NCBI RefSeq assembly: GCF_024300825.1
Contig: NZ_CP101323.1
Location: 3,100,001-3,164,000 of the forward strand
From: Natronomonas gomsonensis
GTDB lineage: Archaea; Halobacteriota; Halobacteria; Halobacteriales; Haloarculaceae
Direction: 5' to 3'
Length of the DNA: 64,000 nt
The notes beneath the pieces are model-generated. The model saw nothing but the letters and a program-made list of their open reading frames with translations, was not told the DNA's origin and did no database searches. Shown here in pieces: positions 26,197 to 35,174 of this stretch (its first letter is position 1; each line of letters starts with the position of its first letter). The translations under genes were made by a program, and so were the position numbers.

Positions 26197-27567
26197 ATGC
26201 TATCGAGGCAGTTCGTCCGCGAGAACACCGAGGAGGTCCGGCGGGCGCTGGAAACGAAAGGCGTCGACGTCGACCTCGACCGAATCCTCGAGGTCGACGA
26301 GGAGTGGCGACAACTCAAGGCGAAAGGCGACGACCTGCGTCACCAGCGCAACGAAGTCTCCAGTCAAATCGGCGAACTGAAACAGGCCGGCGAGGAGGAG
26401 AAAGCCCAGGCCGCAATCGAGGAGTCCCAGGAACTGAAGGCCGAACTCGAAACCGTCGAGGAACGCGCCGAGGAACTGGAAGCCGAACTGGAGGCGGCGC
26501 TGCTTGAGATACCGAACGTCCCCCACCCCGACGCCCCCGTCGGCGAGGACGAATCCGACAACGTCGAAGCCGACCGCTGGGGCTTCGAGGACCGACGGGA
26601 ACTGCCCGATGAGGTCGTCCCTCACTACGACCTCGGCGAGGCGTTGGACATCCTCGATTTCGAACGCGGCGCGAAAGTGACCGGCGGCGGCTTCTACTTC
26701 GCGAAAGGCGAGGGCGCCCAACTGGAACACGCCCTCGTGCAGTTCATGCTGGAGACCCACCGCGAGCAGGGGTACACCGACGTGTTCCCGCCGATTCCGG
26801 TCAACTCGGCGTCGATGCGCGGCACCGGCCAGTTCCCGAAGTTCGTCGAGGACGCCTACCGCATCGGCGGCGACAACGACGAGGACTACGACGACGACGA
26901 CCTCTGGCTGTTGCCGACCGCCGAGGTGCCGGTGACGAACATGTACCGCGACGAGATTCTGCTCGACGACGACCTCCCAATCAAACACCAGGCGTACTCG
27001 CCGAACTTCCGGCGGGAGGCCGGCGAACACGGCACCGAGACGCGTGGCATCGTCCGCGTCCACCAGTTCAACAAAGTCGAGATGGTGAACTTCGTCCGCC
27101 CCGAGGAGAGCTACGACCGACTGGAGGGACTCCTCGATGAGGCAACCTCCGTGCTGGAAGCGCTCGGCCTCCCCTACCGCGTCCTGGAGATGTGTACCGG
27201 TGACATGGGCTTCACACAGGCGAAGAAGTACGACGTGGAGGTGTGGGCGCCCGGCGACGACATGGAAGACGGTCCCGAGGCCGGCGGTCGGTGGCTGGAA
27301 GTCTCCTCGGTGTCGAACTTCGAGGACTTCCAGGCCCGGCGAGCAGGAATCCAGTACCGCCCCGAACAGCACGAATCGGCAGAGTACATCCACACACTCA
27401 ACGGCTCTGGAGTGGCGGTGCCGCGGGTCGTCGTTGCCATCCTGGAGTACTACCAGAACGACGACGGCACCGTCGACGTGCCCGAACCGCTCCAGCCGTA
27501 CATGGGTTGCGAGGTCATCGAGGGTCACGACGCCGTCGGCGAAACCGCGGTCGGCGACGGCGCCTGA
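26197..27567 (+). CDS. serS: Seryl-tRNA synthetase
   Basis: 456 residues, class II aminoacyl-tRNA synthetase of the common (bacterial-type) SerRS form. The N-terminal tRNA-binding coiled coil spans about residues 25-108. The catalytic core shows PNVPHPDAPVG, VTGGGFYFAKGEGAQLEHAL, the LPTAEVPVTNMYRDEIL loop (about 243-259), motif 2 FRREAGEHGTETRGIVRVHQF (key residues FRREAG and RGIVRVHQF, about 270-290) and, near the C-terminus, NGSGVAVPRVVVAILEYYQ, which is motif 3. Complete and standard. It charges tRNA-Ser and tRNA-Sec-type tRNAs. A zinc-ribbon membrane gene is convergent and immediately adjacent. Confidence 0.96.
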   Translation: MLSRQFVRENTEEVRRALETKGVDVDLDRILEVDEEWRQLKAKGDDLRHQRNEVSSQIGELKQAGEEEKAQAAIEESQELKAELETVEERAEELEAELEAALLEIPNVPHPDAPVGEDESDNVEADRWGFEDRRELPDEVVPHYDLGEALDILDFERGAKVTGGGFYFAKGEGAQLEHALVQFMLETHREQGYTDVFPPIPVNSASMRGTGQFPKFVEDAYRIGGDNDEDYDDDDLWLLPTAEVPVTNMYRDEILLDDDLPIKHQAYSPNFRREAGEHGTETRGIVRVHQFNKVEMVNFVRPEESYDRLEGLLDEATSVLEALGLPYRVLEMCTGDMGFTQAKKYDVEVWAPGDDMEDGPEAGGRWLEVSSVSNFEDFQARRAGIQYRPEQHESAEYIHTLNGSGVAVPRVVVAILEYYQNDDGTVDVPEPLQPYMGCEVIEGHDAVGETAVGDGA

Positions 27568-27816
27568 TTACCGGGGTACCGGCCGGGCACACTCACCACA
27601 GAACGTGTACTCCTGACGGACGTCCTGTCCGCAGTGTCGACAACACCGGACGGCCGTCCCTTCGAGTTCGCATTCGATAGTCGCTTCGACGTCGGGTCGA
27701 CCCCACTCGCGACGCCTGTCAAGAGGGGTCAACGCATCCGCCTCTCGAACCAGCGGTTCGAGGAGAAAGGCGACGACGACCGCAAGTGAGACGGCGACAG
27801 CCACGCTCGGAAGCAT
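27568..27816 (-). CDS. Small membrane-anchored zinc-ribbon protein
   Basis: 82 residues. An N-terminal helix (VAVAVSLAVVVAFLLEPLV, residues 5-23) is followed by a basic-acidic linker and a C-terminal zinc ribbon CRHCGQDVRQEYTFCGEC (two CxxC pairs, key CRHC and CGEC). Such small haloarchaeal proteins have no known role. The stop codon directly follows the serS stop on the opposite strand. Confidence 0.75.
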   Translation of the reverse strand: MLPSVAVAVSLAVVVAFLLEPLVREADALTPLDRRREWGRPDVEATIECELEGTAVRCCRHCGQDVRQEYTFCGECARPVPR

Positions 27817-27899
27817 CAGTTCACCGTCGGAACTGGATGCAGTTAGCGGCCCTGCCGCTGCTGTACGGCCTTATTTGTTAGCCGGACGGCGGCCGAACC

Positions 27900-28244
27900 T
27901 CACAGCGGGTGTTCGTCGGTGTACGTTTGGATGTCGGCGATGGCTCCCCCGTCGATGTCGAAAGTATCCACGAAGCCGAACCACACCTCGCCGTCGGCCC
28001 GGAGCAGTCGCCCCTCGGCGGCGACGCGGCCGCCCGCTTCCGTGCTGTACACCGCATCGAGTACGTGTTCGGTGTCGGTTTCGGGGCGCTCTTCGCGCAT
28101 GAACTCGACGAAGCGGTCCCTGCCGGAGAGCGTCCGGTCCGGGCGCTCGTGGACGAACCCCTCGGCGAGAAGCGACTCGAGCGTCTCGTAGTCGGCGGCG
28201 TCGATGCTTCGGTAGTACTCCCGCGTGAGGGCAGGGCCGTCCAT
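27900..28244 (-). CDS. SnoaL/NTF2-like protein
   Basis: 114 residues. The cone-shaped NTF2 fold is suggested by TREYYRSIDAADYETLESLLAEGFVHERP (key YYRSIDAADYETLESLL), RDRFVEFMREERP, VAAEGRLLRADGEVWFGFVDTFDID and the terminal GAIADIQTYTDEHPL. Length fits the small polyketide-cyclase-like group, whose members bind diverse small molecules or act as catalysts. No function can be assigned. Confidence 0.78.
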   Translation of the reverse strand: MDGPALTREYYRSIDAADYETLESLLAEGFVHERPDRTLSGRDRFVEFMREERPETDTEHVLDAVYSTEAGGRVAAEGRLLRADGEVWFGFVDTFDIDGGAIADIQTYTDEHPL

Positions 28245-28304
28245 ACCGACAATGGAGTCGGCGCCCGGAAATATCCCGTCGGTCGCTCGGCGGGCGATTT
28301 TGAG

Positions 28305-28772
28305 TCAGTCGAGCGGTTTCGCGTACGTGACCTGTTTCGCATCGTACCCGGCGTTCTCGTAGAACGCCCTCGCGTCGTGGTTTTCGAACTCCGCCGAGAC
28401 GTCGAGGTAGTCACAATCCTCTGTCGCCGCCAGTGTCTCGACTCGCTCGAGCAGTTTCGTGCCGTAGCCCCGTCCCCGGAACGCTTCTTTGACGTAGAGG
28501 TCAGTCACCGTGGCGTATTTGCCCTTCTCGCGTGTGGGTCGCTCTCCGAATTCGACGGCGACGAAGCCGACTTCCGCGCCTTCGTCTTCGAGCAGGAAGA
28601 CGGTCCGTTCTTCGTCTTCCAGCAGTGATTCGAACTCTTCGACAGCCATTTCTACGGCGTCGTCGGTCAACGCGTTCAACTCGGAATACCGCTCCATCCG
28701 TTCGGCGAGTGGATGCCAGAACGTCTCCGCGAGCATCGCCACTTCGCTCGCTTCGGCTTCGCGTATCCGCAT
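28305..28772 (-). CDS. GNAT-family N-acetyltransferase
   Basis: 155 residues from ATG 28772. A TATA-like aaaatac on the plus strand (28798-28804) lies 29 bases upstream, supporting this start over in-frame ATGs at 28811 and 28835. The GNAT fold shows MRIREAEASEVAML, GFVAVEFGERP, YATVTDLYVKEAFRGRGYGTKLLERVE (acetyl-CoA loop RGRGYGTKLLE, about 101-111) and LDVSAEFENHDARAFYENAGY. The acetyl acceptor is unknown. It lies downstream of the MoCF-domain gene on the same strand. Confidence 0.88.
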   Translation of the reverse strand: MRIREAEASEVAMLAETFWHPLAERMERYSELNALTDDAVEMAVEEFESLLEDEERTVFLLEDEGAEVGFVAVEFGERPTREKGKYATVTDLYVKEAFRGRGYGTKLLERVETLAATEDCDYLDVSAEFENHDARAFYENAGYDAKQVTYAKPLD

Positions 28773-28835
28773 ACGTCCACCGTTCGGTAGCGTCGACAAA
28801 ATACTGTCCATGGGCCTAACCTCGGCACGTGACAC

Positions 28836-29549
28836 TCACTCCACGAGCGTGACGTTCTCGGCCAGCCACGCTTCGGCGTCGTCCAGCGCCGCGGTGTCCT
28901 CGGCGGTGAGTTTCAGCCGGTTGTGTCCCGCCTCGCGGTCGGGATAACAGCCGACCTTCACGCCGAAGCGCTCCCGCGTCTCGTCGAGTCGCTCGATGAG
29001 ATTCGCCTCGGGTTCCTCGGTGTAGAGAAACCGCGACTCCACGTCGCCGTCGAACTCGCCGGCCACGTCCTCGAACATCTCCTCCATCTCCGAGGGGATG
29101 CCCGGCAGAACGTAGACGTTCTCGACAACACATCCCGGCGAGAGGCCGGCACGGTTGAGAAGCGGCCGGGCGCCTTCCGGCAGCGACGCCTCCGCGGATA
29201 CGTCCACGTCGAGGTCCGGATAGTCGCCGGCGATGGCCTCGAGCGTCCGTTCGAGGTCCTCGCGTGCCAGGTCGTTTTCGACGAGCGGGAGGTCGAACGC
29301 CGCCGCGACGCCGGCCATCGTCACGTCGTCTGGCGTCCCGCCGAGACCGCCGGTGACGACGACGACGTCGAAGGAATCGCTGTACTCCCGTGTCGCCGCC
29401 GCGATGACGCCTTCGTCGTCCGGGACGGTCAGTATCCGTCGGATGGAGACGCCGCGGTCGCTCAACTCGGCCGCCAACCACGTCGCGTTGGTGTTTTCGG
29501 TGTCGCCGTCGAGCAACTCGTCGCCGACAGTGAGTATCGCCGCCTGCAT
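28836..29549 (-). CDS. MoCF/CinA-type molybdopterin-binding domain protein
   Basis: 237 residues. The opening AAILTVGDELLDGDTENTNATWLA, VVVVTGGLGGTPDDVTMAGV (key TGGLGGTPDD, about 65-74), ENVYVLPGIPSEMEEMFE (about 144-160) and a C-terminal ferredoxin-like domain match the CinA N-terminal/MoCF family. In archaea such stand-alone proteins (competence-damage-like) may hydrolyse ADP-ribose or act on nucleotide metabolites; the C-terminal amidohydrolase of bacterial CinA is absent. Complete. Confidence 0.88.
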   Translation of the reverse strand: MQAAILTVGDELLDGDTENTNATWLAAELSDRGVSIRRILTVPDDEGVIAAATREYSDSFDVVVVTGGLGGTPDDVTMAGVAAAFDLPLVENDLAREDLERTLEAIAGDYPDLDVDVSAEASLPEGARPLLNRAGLSPGCVVENVYVLPGIPSEMEEMFEDVAGEFDGDVESRFLYTEEPEANLIERLDETRERFGVKVGCYPDREAGHNRLKLTAEDTAALDDAEAWLAENVTLVE

Positions 29550-29705
29550 GGAGCGTACGTCGCTGGCGATTCGGATATGCCTTCGCTCTCATGACTGACG
29601 TGGGCGCCCGTTCGACGCTCGGACCCGAACCAATATCATTTAGCGAAAAGTACTTTTGAGTGTTCGGTCGCCCCGCTACGAGCATATCCCTCGAATCCAC
29701 TCACA

Positions 29706-31136
29706 ATGGTTGACCCCATCTTCGCAAGTCGGCTCCAGTTCGCTCTGACGACCATCGTCCACATCGTCTTTCCCGTAATGAGCATGGGCCTCGCGCCGTT
29801 TCTCGTGTACTTCACGTGGCGTGAGATACGGTCCGGGGAGGCGATATACGAGCAACTACGCCGATTTTGGACGCGCATCTTCGCCGTCAGTTTCGTCGTC
29901 GGTACCGTCACCGGAATCGTCCTCGAATTCGAGTTCGGGACGAACTTCGCGGCGTTCTCGACGACTGCGGGCGAACTGTTCGGCGGCCCCCTCGCTTTGG
30001 AGGGGATGATGGCGTTCATGCTCGAAGCCACGTTCCTCGGCGTCTTCGTGTTCGGTCGCGAACGCGTCAGCGACGCCCTGTACATGATTTCGGCGGTGGC
30101 CGTCGGTCTCGGGACGTGGCTGTCGGCCGTGTGGATTCTCATCGCGAACTCGTGGATGCAGACGCCTCGCGGCTACGAGTTGGTGATGGAGGGTGGTCAA
30201 CCGATTGTCAGACTCGTCGACCCCATCGCGGCGTATCTCAATCCGCGTTTCTTCTGGATGTTCGTCCACATGCAGAATGCCGCCGTCGAATCCGTCGCCC
30301 TCGTCATGGCCGGCCTCGGCGCGTACTTCGTGTTCCGACACCACGTCTGGGGGAACCCCGTCCGACACGTCGGGTTCTGGGAGACGACGCTCAAGTTCGG
30401 GCTCATCGCCCTACTCATCACGGCCCCGTTGCAGGTGATTCACGGCGACCTCTATGCTCGACACGTCTTCGAGACCCAACCCCAGAAGTTCGCCGCGATG
30501 GAGGCCGTCTGGGAAACCGATTCCTACGTCCCCGAGTACATCATCGCGTTCCCGACGAGCATCGAGAACCTCCTCGACCCGCGGGCGAAGGAGATTTTCG
30601 GCATCGGTATCCCGGGCGGCGCTTCGTGGCTCGCCAGCGGCGGCGACCCGCAGGCGACGATACGGGGTCTCGAAGAGTTCGAGGGGCCACAACCCCCCGT
30701 CGCTATCGTCTTCTGGGCGTTCCGCGCCATGGTCGCACTCGGCTTCTGGTTCATCCTCCTTGCGGTGTGGGGGAGCTATCGCTGGTGGAGCGGCGAACTC
30801 TACGAGGACGACCTGTTACACAAGGCGCTGATGGCGTCGACGCCGCTCGGCATCATCGCCGTCGAACTGGGATGGGTCGTCACCGAAGTCGGCCGTCAGC
30901 CGTGGGTCATTCAGGGCGTCCTGAAGACGTCGGACGGCGTCTCGCCCGGCCTCACGGGTACGGAAGCGACGATTACACTCGCCGGGTTCGTCGTGGTGTA
31001 TCTCGCCTTACTCACACTGTACGTCTACGTTCTCGTCCGCATCGTCCGTGCGGGGCCACCGTCTCGTGACGACCTCAGGGCAACTCCGGAGCAACCGGGT
31101 TCGGACACCACTCCCGAGGTGAGCACGGATGACTGA
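29706..31136 (+). CDS. cydA: Cytochrome bd-type quinol oxidase subunit I
   Basis: 476 residues, about nine membrane helices. CydA binds the three haems and oxidises quinol to reduce O2. Visible: RLQFALTTIVHI, whose His19 matches the conserved high-spin haem ligand, WMFVHMQNAAVES with the histidine of haem b558, and the conserved GWVVTEVGRQPWVIQGVLKT (key TEVGRQPW, about residue 400). The Q-loop is short, as in many archaeal forms. The start ATG 29706 follows an AT-rich gap. It overlaps cydB by 8 bases. Confidence 0.94.
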   Translation: MVDPIFASRLQFALTTIVHIVFPVMSMGLAPFLVYFTWREIRSGEAIYEQLRRFWTRIFAVSFVVGTVTGIVLEFEFGTNFAAFSTTAGELFGGPLALEGMMAFMLEATFLGVFVFGRERVSDALYMISAVAVGLGTWLSAVWILIANSWMQTPRGYELVMEGGQPIVRLVDPIAAYLNPRFFWMFVHMQNAAVESVALVMAGLGAYFVFRHHVWGNPVRHVGFWETTLKFGLIALLITAPLQVIHGDLYARHVFETQPQKFAAMEAVWETDSYVPEYIIAFPTSIENLLDPRAKEIFGIGIPGGASWLASGGDPQATIRGLEEFEGPQPPVAIVFWAFRAMVALGFWFILLAVWGSYRWWSGELYEDDLLHKALMASTPLGIIAVELGWVVTEVGRQPWVIQGVLKTSDGVSPGLTGTEATITLAGFVVVYLALLTLYVYVLVRIVRAGPPSRDDLRATPEQPGSDTTPEVSTDD

Positions 31137-32130
31137 TGTGGCCTCGTTGGCCGGTGGGCCGCTGCTCGGCCTTCCGCTCGCCGAACTGTGGTTCGTTCTG
31201 CTGTTTTTCATCCTCGCGATGTTCCTGTTTCTCGATGGGTTCGATTTCGGCGTCGGCGCACTGTTTGCGACCCGCGACGACGAGGCCGAACGCGAACAAC
31301 TCCTCGCGGCTATCGGCCCCTTCTGGGACGGAAACGAGGTGTGGCTGGTCGTCTTCGGTGGGGCGATGTTCGCGGCGTTTCCGGCCGTCTACGCGAACCT
31401 GTTCAGTCGCCACTACCTGTTGATGTTCGCTATCCTCGGGGCGCTCATACTCCGTGGTCTCGCCCCCGAGATGTACGAACAGCGCCACGACGAGGCCTGG
31501 AAACGCTGGTGGGGCCGGGCGTTCGTCGTCGGAAGCCTCACCGCGCCGTTCTTCCTCGGGATGTTCACCGCCAACTGGATGCTCGGCGAGACGGCGACGC
31601 TCACGGTCTCCGGCGTCGTTGTCGGCCTGGCCGTCGTCGCACTCACGGTCGTCGATGGCGTCGCTTTCCTGCGGTTGAAAACCCGTGGTCGCTTACGCGC
31701 GGACCTTCGAACGGCCGGCTATCGCGCACTCGCGGCGTATCTCGCCTTGGTCGTCGTAGCCCTCGGCTACGTGGCAGTCACGCGCCCTGCGCTGCGCTCG
31801 GCGCTTTCCTCGCCGGTCGTCGTAGCCCTCGTCGCCGTGACGCTCCTCCTCGCTGGCGTGTACGCCGTCGCTACGCGGAGCGACCGCTACTACGCCGCAT
31901 TCGGCGCTGCCGCCGGGCTGGTGTTCGCCCTCGTTGGCATCGTCGCCGGGTTACTGTACCCGAGTATCGACCCGGCGGGTGGCCTCACCGTCGAATCGGC
32001 CATCGTCTCGACGCTCCCGCTCAACCTCATGTCCATCGGGGCCGCGCTTCTGCTCCCGTTGATTTTCGGCTACTTCGTCGTTCTCTACTCGGCGTTCAGC
32101 GGCCCAATCGAAGCGGGGGAGGCGTACTGA
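31129..32130 (+). CDS. cydB: Cytochrome bd-type quinol oxidase subunit II
   Basis: 333 residues, eight to nine helices. Family hallmarks: ELWFVLLFFILAMFLFLDGFDFGVG (key LDGFDFGVG, about 35-43), IGPFWDGNEVWLVVFGGAMFAAFP (key PFWDGNEVWL, about 65-74), and FLGMFTANWMLG. CydB is the partner subunit of CydA. It overlaps cydA by 8 bases and the downstream small gene by one base (TGATG), so the three are one translational unit. An alternative oxidase of high O2 affinity fits life in brines where oxygen is scarce. Confidence 0.94.
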   Translation: MTDVASLAGGPLLGLPLAELWFVLLFFILAMFLFLDGFDFGVGALFATRDDEAEREQLLAAIGPFWDGNEVWLVVFGGAMFAAFPAVYANLFSRHYLLMFAILGALILRGLAPEMYEQRHDEAWKRWWGRAFVVGSLTAPFFLGMFTANWMLGETATLTVSGVVVGLAVVALTVVDGVAFLRLKTRGRLRADLRTAGYRALAAYLALVVVALGYVAVTRPALRSALSSPVVVALVAVTLLLAGVYAVATRSDRYYAAFGAAAGLVFALVGIVAGLLYPSIDPAGGLTVESAIVSTLPLNLMSIGAALLLPLIFGYFVVLYSAFSGPIEAGEAY

Positions 32131-32402
32131 TGGATTCCGCTTCGCTCGTCGACGCGCCCCCGCGACTCCTCTCCCGTGTGCTGGTGACGTGGCTCGAACT
32201 CACCGTCGTCGGAACGACCGGCGGCGCTATCGGCGCGACAATCGGCGGGCCACCGGGGTTCATCGCCTATCTCGCGACGACGCTGCTGTCGGTCGGAATC
32301 GTTCTGTACAACGTCAACGAACTCGTCAAAGGCTGGTTGCGCGCGACCGGTGTCGTCGACGAATCCGTCGCAAACGATGTGACTGATACCGACGAAGAGT
32401 AG
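32130..32402 (+). CDS. Small two-helix membrane protein, third gene of the cyd operon
   Basis: 90 residues from ATG 32130, overlapping the cydB stop. Two hydrophobic segments rich in Gly (LELTVVGTTGGAIGATIGG, about 23-41, and FIAYLATTLLSVGIVLYN, about 45-62) are followed by a charged acidic tail (VTDTDEE). In bacteria small subunits (CydX, CydS, CydH) complete the bd oxidase; this one is larger and shows no recognisable similarity. Position argues for an accessory subunit or assembly factor; this is inference. Confidence 0.7.
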   Translation: MDSASLVDAPPRLLSRVLVTWLELTVVGTTGGAIGATIGGPPGFIAYLATTLLSVGIVLYNVNELVKGWLRATGVVDESVANDVTDTDEE

Positions 32403-32439
32403 TCAGGCGACTCCGAGACGGAGTTTCGAGAGGAATCAG

Positions 32440-32511
32440 GTCCGGGTGCGGGAATTGAACCCACGTCCCAGCCACCACAAGGCTGGAGGATACCACTACC
32501 CCAACCCGGAC
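32440..32511 (-). tRNA. tRNA-His (anticodon GTG)
   Basis: On the minus strand the sequence folds as a cloverleaf. The acceptor GTCCGGGT pairs with ACCCGGAC, so the extra 5' G(-1) typical of tRNA-His is encoded and pairs with C73. The anticodon stem CAGCC/GGCTG encloses the seven-base loop TTGTGGT with anticodon GTG, and the T-arm reads GTGGG TTCAATT CCCGC. The 3' CCA is not encoded. No intron. It lies directly downstream of the cyd operon on the opposite strand. Confidence 0.93.
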
Positions 32512-32629
32512 ACGCATTCGTAGTTATCCCGCTGTGACGGATATACGTTTCGACTTTCCCAACCCCGTGTAACCCTCCCGCACGGTGTTTCGAGTCGCTT
32601 TTCAGCGCCGACGACGTAGGGCGGCCAAC

Positions 32630-33085
32630 GTGGCGATTACGGACAAAATCTACGTGAAGAACCACCGGCAGTTGGCCTCTCAACTGGATACGTCGTTCCC
32701 CAAGAGTGCCTTCTCCGGGGCGACGCTGGACATCCTCTTTTCGGGCGATGGCATCGCCAAACTCGACGACGCCTCCCGGGATCGCGTGTTGGAGTTCGCC
32801 GAGGACTTCCTCGACTGTGACTGCCAGTCGAACCCCCACTGTGGCTGTCCCGAGCGGAAGTTCATCGCTTACCTGCTGGAGTTGCGGGCGCAGGGACTCG
32901 GACCGGACGCCATCGTCGACGTGATGGGCGACGACTACATGGTGTATGCGTATCCGGGCGACGTGCTGTCGTTTCTCGACAGCGGGGTTCGGACGCTGGA
33001 GGCGGCCGAACAGCTGGCCGACGTGGACGGACGGGACGACGCGGAAGCCGAGATTCGCAGAAAGCGCAGAGAACTGTCGGGGTAG
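32630..33085 (+). CDS. DUF5814-like small protein with cysteine cluster
   Basis: 151 residues from GTG 32630 (ITDKIYVKNHRQLASQL); the upstream extension to 32585 is basic and unlike haloarchaeal protein. The centre has a dense cysteine cluster, CDCQSNPHCGCPERKF (about 63-78), likely binding zinc, followed by a helical region LELRAQGLGPDAIVDVM and VYAYPGDVLSFLDSGVRTLEA. It resembles the haloarchaeal domain DUF5814 that also occurs fused to helicases; that assignment is from memory of the motif order. Function unknown. Confidence 0.6.
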   Translation: MAITDKIYVKNHRQLASQLDTSFPKSAFSGATLDILFSGDGIAKLDDASRDRVLEFAEDFLDCDCQSNPHCGCPERKFIAYLLELRAQGLGPDAIVDVMGDDYMVYAYPGDVLSFLDSGVRTLEAAEQLADVDGRDDAEAEIRRKRRELSG

Positions 33086-33097
33086 CGGCGTCGGGCG

Positions 33098-33523
33098 TTA
33101 ACCGAGGCGGAACGGCTCTTCTTCCTGTTCGTCGCCGTCGAGGTCCTCCAGTTGGATGACCTCCTCTTCGTCTTGCTCTTCGACCTTCTGGCTGAGTTTC
33201 GTGACGTACTGTTTGTACTCGTCGAGCTGTTCGCGGAGGTGTTCGGCTTCGAGTTCGAGTCGTTCGTGCTCGCGGACGAAGCTCTTGGGCACCTCGACTT
33301 TCGGGGGGAAGCTCTCGGAAGCAGAGGACGTTTCCGTGGCACTGCCGCCTTTCAGTTCGTGTTCGGGGACGACCCGAACCTGGCCGTCGTGGGCGACGAG
33401 CGTGTCCACGTAGTCGCGGAACACGGCCGAAAGCGAGATGTCGCGCTCTTCGGCTATCTCCCGGAGGGTCTCGAAGGCGTCCTCGTTGACCCGAAAGGAG
33501 ATGGTCTTGTTCTTGTTGCCCAT
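33098..33523 (-). CDS. Ribbon-helix-helix protein with coiled-coil tail
   Basis: 141 residues from ATG 33523 (MGNKNKTISFRV). Residues 5-45 form a ribbon-helix-helix DNA-binding domain: strand KTISFRVNED, then FETLREIAEERDISLSAVFRDYVD. A linker and a coiled coil (about 85-125, FVREHERLELEAEHLREQL) follow, ending in acidic residues. A dimeric DNA-binding regulator is likely. Haloarchaeal RHH proteins include cell-division and metabolic regulators; no target can be inferred. Convergent with the DUF5814-like gene, upstream and divergent to hisI. Confidence 0.8.
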   Translation of the reverse strand: MGNKNKTISFRVNEDAFETLREIAEERDISLSAVFRDYVDTLVAHDGQVRVVPEHELKGGSATETSSASESFPPKVEVPKSFVREHERLELEAEHLREQLDEYKQYVTKLSQKVEEQDEEEVIQLEDLDGDEQEEEPFRLG

Positions 33524-33685
33524 ATTGGCCCTAGCTGGTTCGTCCACGCATATAAGCGTTTGTCAGACGCACGCACGCCACCGGTCGGTCGGGCGTTCCG
33601 ACGGGCGTCTCACGCTTTATGCGGCGTGACCTCTTCGATGGGCTAACGAAAAGGCCTATCCCGGCGACTGACCCACTGTCGGGTA

Positions 33686-34051
33686 ATGACGGTCGACCTC
33701 GCCTTCGACGAGCAGGAACTGCTTCCAGCGGTCGCACAGGACGCCGACTCCGGCGACGTGTTGATGCTCGCCTACGTCTCCGAGGAGGCGCTGGAACGGA
33801 CTCGGGAGACGGGGTATGCCCACTACTACTCCCGAAGCCGTGACGAACTGTGGAAGAAGGGCGGCTCCAGCAGCCACACCCAACGCATTGAGGAGGTCCG
33901 GGTCGACTGCGATGGCGACGCGCTGCTGTACGTCGTCGAACAGGAGGGCGGGGCGTGTCACACCGGCTACGAGAGCTGTTTCCACCGGACGCTCGATGGC
34001 GAGGTCGTCGGCGACCGAGTGTTCGACCCCGATGATGTCTACGACGAGTGA
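33686..34051 (+). CDS. hisI: Phosphoribosyl-AMP cyclohydrolase
   Basis: 121 residues. Third step of histidine biosynthesis, opening the purine ring of PR-AMP. Motifs: [43 protein letters not shown] (key [15 protein letters not shown], about 47-61), [21 protein letters not shown] (metal-binding DCDGD and the zinc CHTG, about 74-94, plus the second Cys in ESCF). Single-function form without HisE. Overlaps the next gene by 17 to 20 bases depending on its start. Confidence 0.95.
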   Translation: MTVDLAFDEQELLPAVAQDADSGDVLMLAYVSEEALERTRETGYAHYYSRSRDELWKKGGSSSHTQRIEEVRVDCDGDALLYVVEQEGGACHTGYESCFHRTLDGEVVGDRVFDPDDVYDE

Positions 34052-35174
34052 CCACGACGACGCGGCCGCGGAACTGGAGGCCGCCGCCGAACGGGTTCGA
34101 GAGCTAGAGCAGAGTCTCGAACTCGACGAGGCTGACCTCGATGCGGTCGCCGACGCCTACGAGTCGGTCGCGACGGTGTTGGACCGCTGGGAGGAGCGCG
34201 CGACCGACTGGGACGACTTCGAGGGGTACGTCGAGTTCCGCAACGACATCTCGGAGACGCTGGAGTCGATTCCCGAAGACGTTCCCGAGAGCGAGGCGTT
34301 CCTCGAGGCCGACGGCCACGTCAAGACAAGCGGCGTCACCGGGTCGCTGAAGACACGTGACTTCGAGGCCGCCCGCGAGGCGCTCGCTCCGGCGCGAGAA
34401 TACGCGGCGACGCGCGAGGAACTGACCGACGCGCGAAGTCGACATCGTGAGGCCTACCGCGCGGCCCGGGACCGACTGACGGAACTCGCGGACCGAATCG
34501 ACGACCTCGAACGGCTGGTCCGACTCGGTGAAGCGGACCTCGACGCTCCAATCGAGGAACTCCGAGAGCCCATCGAACGATACAACGACGGCGTCGCCGA
34601 CGATTTCGCCGCCTTCCGACGGGACGCGTCGGCCCGCGAGTTCCTCTCGTTTATCGCGACAGCGGCCGACTACCCGCTGGTCGAGTTTCGGTGTCCGCCG
34701 ACGGAGCTACTGGAGTACGTCCGAGAGCGGCCCGCCGGCGAGCATTCGGTCCCCGACCTCATCGAGTACGCCGACTACTCGCCGTCGAAGCTCTCCCACT
34801 ACGTCGACGACGCGAACCTGTTGAAGCGCCGAGTCGCGACGAACCGGACGTATCTCGATGGACTGTCGGCCGACCCGCTTTTCGTCGAGTGGCCGCCCGC
34901 CGAGACCGAGGCGCTTCGGTACCGCGCCGAGGAGTTGGTGTCGCTCGTCGACCGCTTCGCCGACGAGGAGACGGTCGCCGCACTCCGGGCGGTTCGGGAA
35001 TTGACGCGCCGCGATGCCTATGAACGGCTCCGAACGGCCGCCGTCGCCCGTTCGGAGTTGGACGACGACGAGCGCACACGCATCGAAAACGGGACCATCG
35101 AGTCGGAACTCGAAGTCGCCCGAGAGGAGCGCGGCCGGCTCGAGGAGGCACTCGACGCCCACGCGCCGGCGTAG
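34035..35174 (+). CDS. Long coiled-coil haloarchaeal protein
   Basis: 379 residues from ATG 34035 (one codon earlier also possible), overlapping hisI by 17 bases. Dominated by heptad helices: residues 5-60 ([19 protein letters not shown]), 120-180 and 330-375, with a compact helical domain between ([23 protein letters not shown], key [13 protein letters not shown]). Acidic with few hydrophobic faces other than the heptads. Such proteins are conserved in haloarchaea next to hisI (DUF7118-type); the function is unknown. The C-terminus meets the convergent glmM stop. Confidence 0.65.
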   Translation: MSTTSDHDDAAAELEAAAERVRELEQSLELDEADLDAVADAYESVATVLDRWEERATDWDDFEGYVEFRNDISETLESIPEDVPESEAFLEADGHVKTSGVTGSLKTRDFEAAREALAPAREYAATREELTDARSRHREAYRAARDRLTELADRIDDLERLVRLGEADLDAPIEELREPIERYNDGVADDFAAFRRDASAREFLSFIATAADYPLVEFRCPPTELLEYVRERPAGEHSVPDLIEYADYSPSKLSHYVDDANLLKRRVATNRTYLDGLSADPLFVEWPPAETEALRYRAEELVSLVDRFADEETVAALRAVRELTRRDAYERLRTAAVARSELDDDERTRIENGTIESELEVAREERGRLEEALDAHAPA

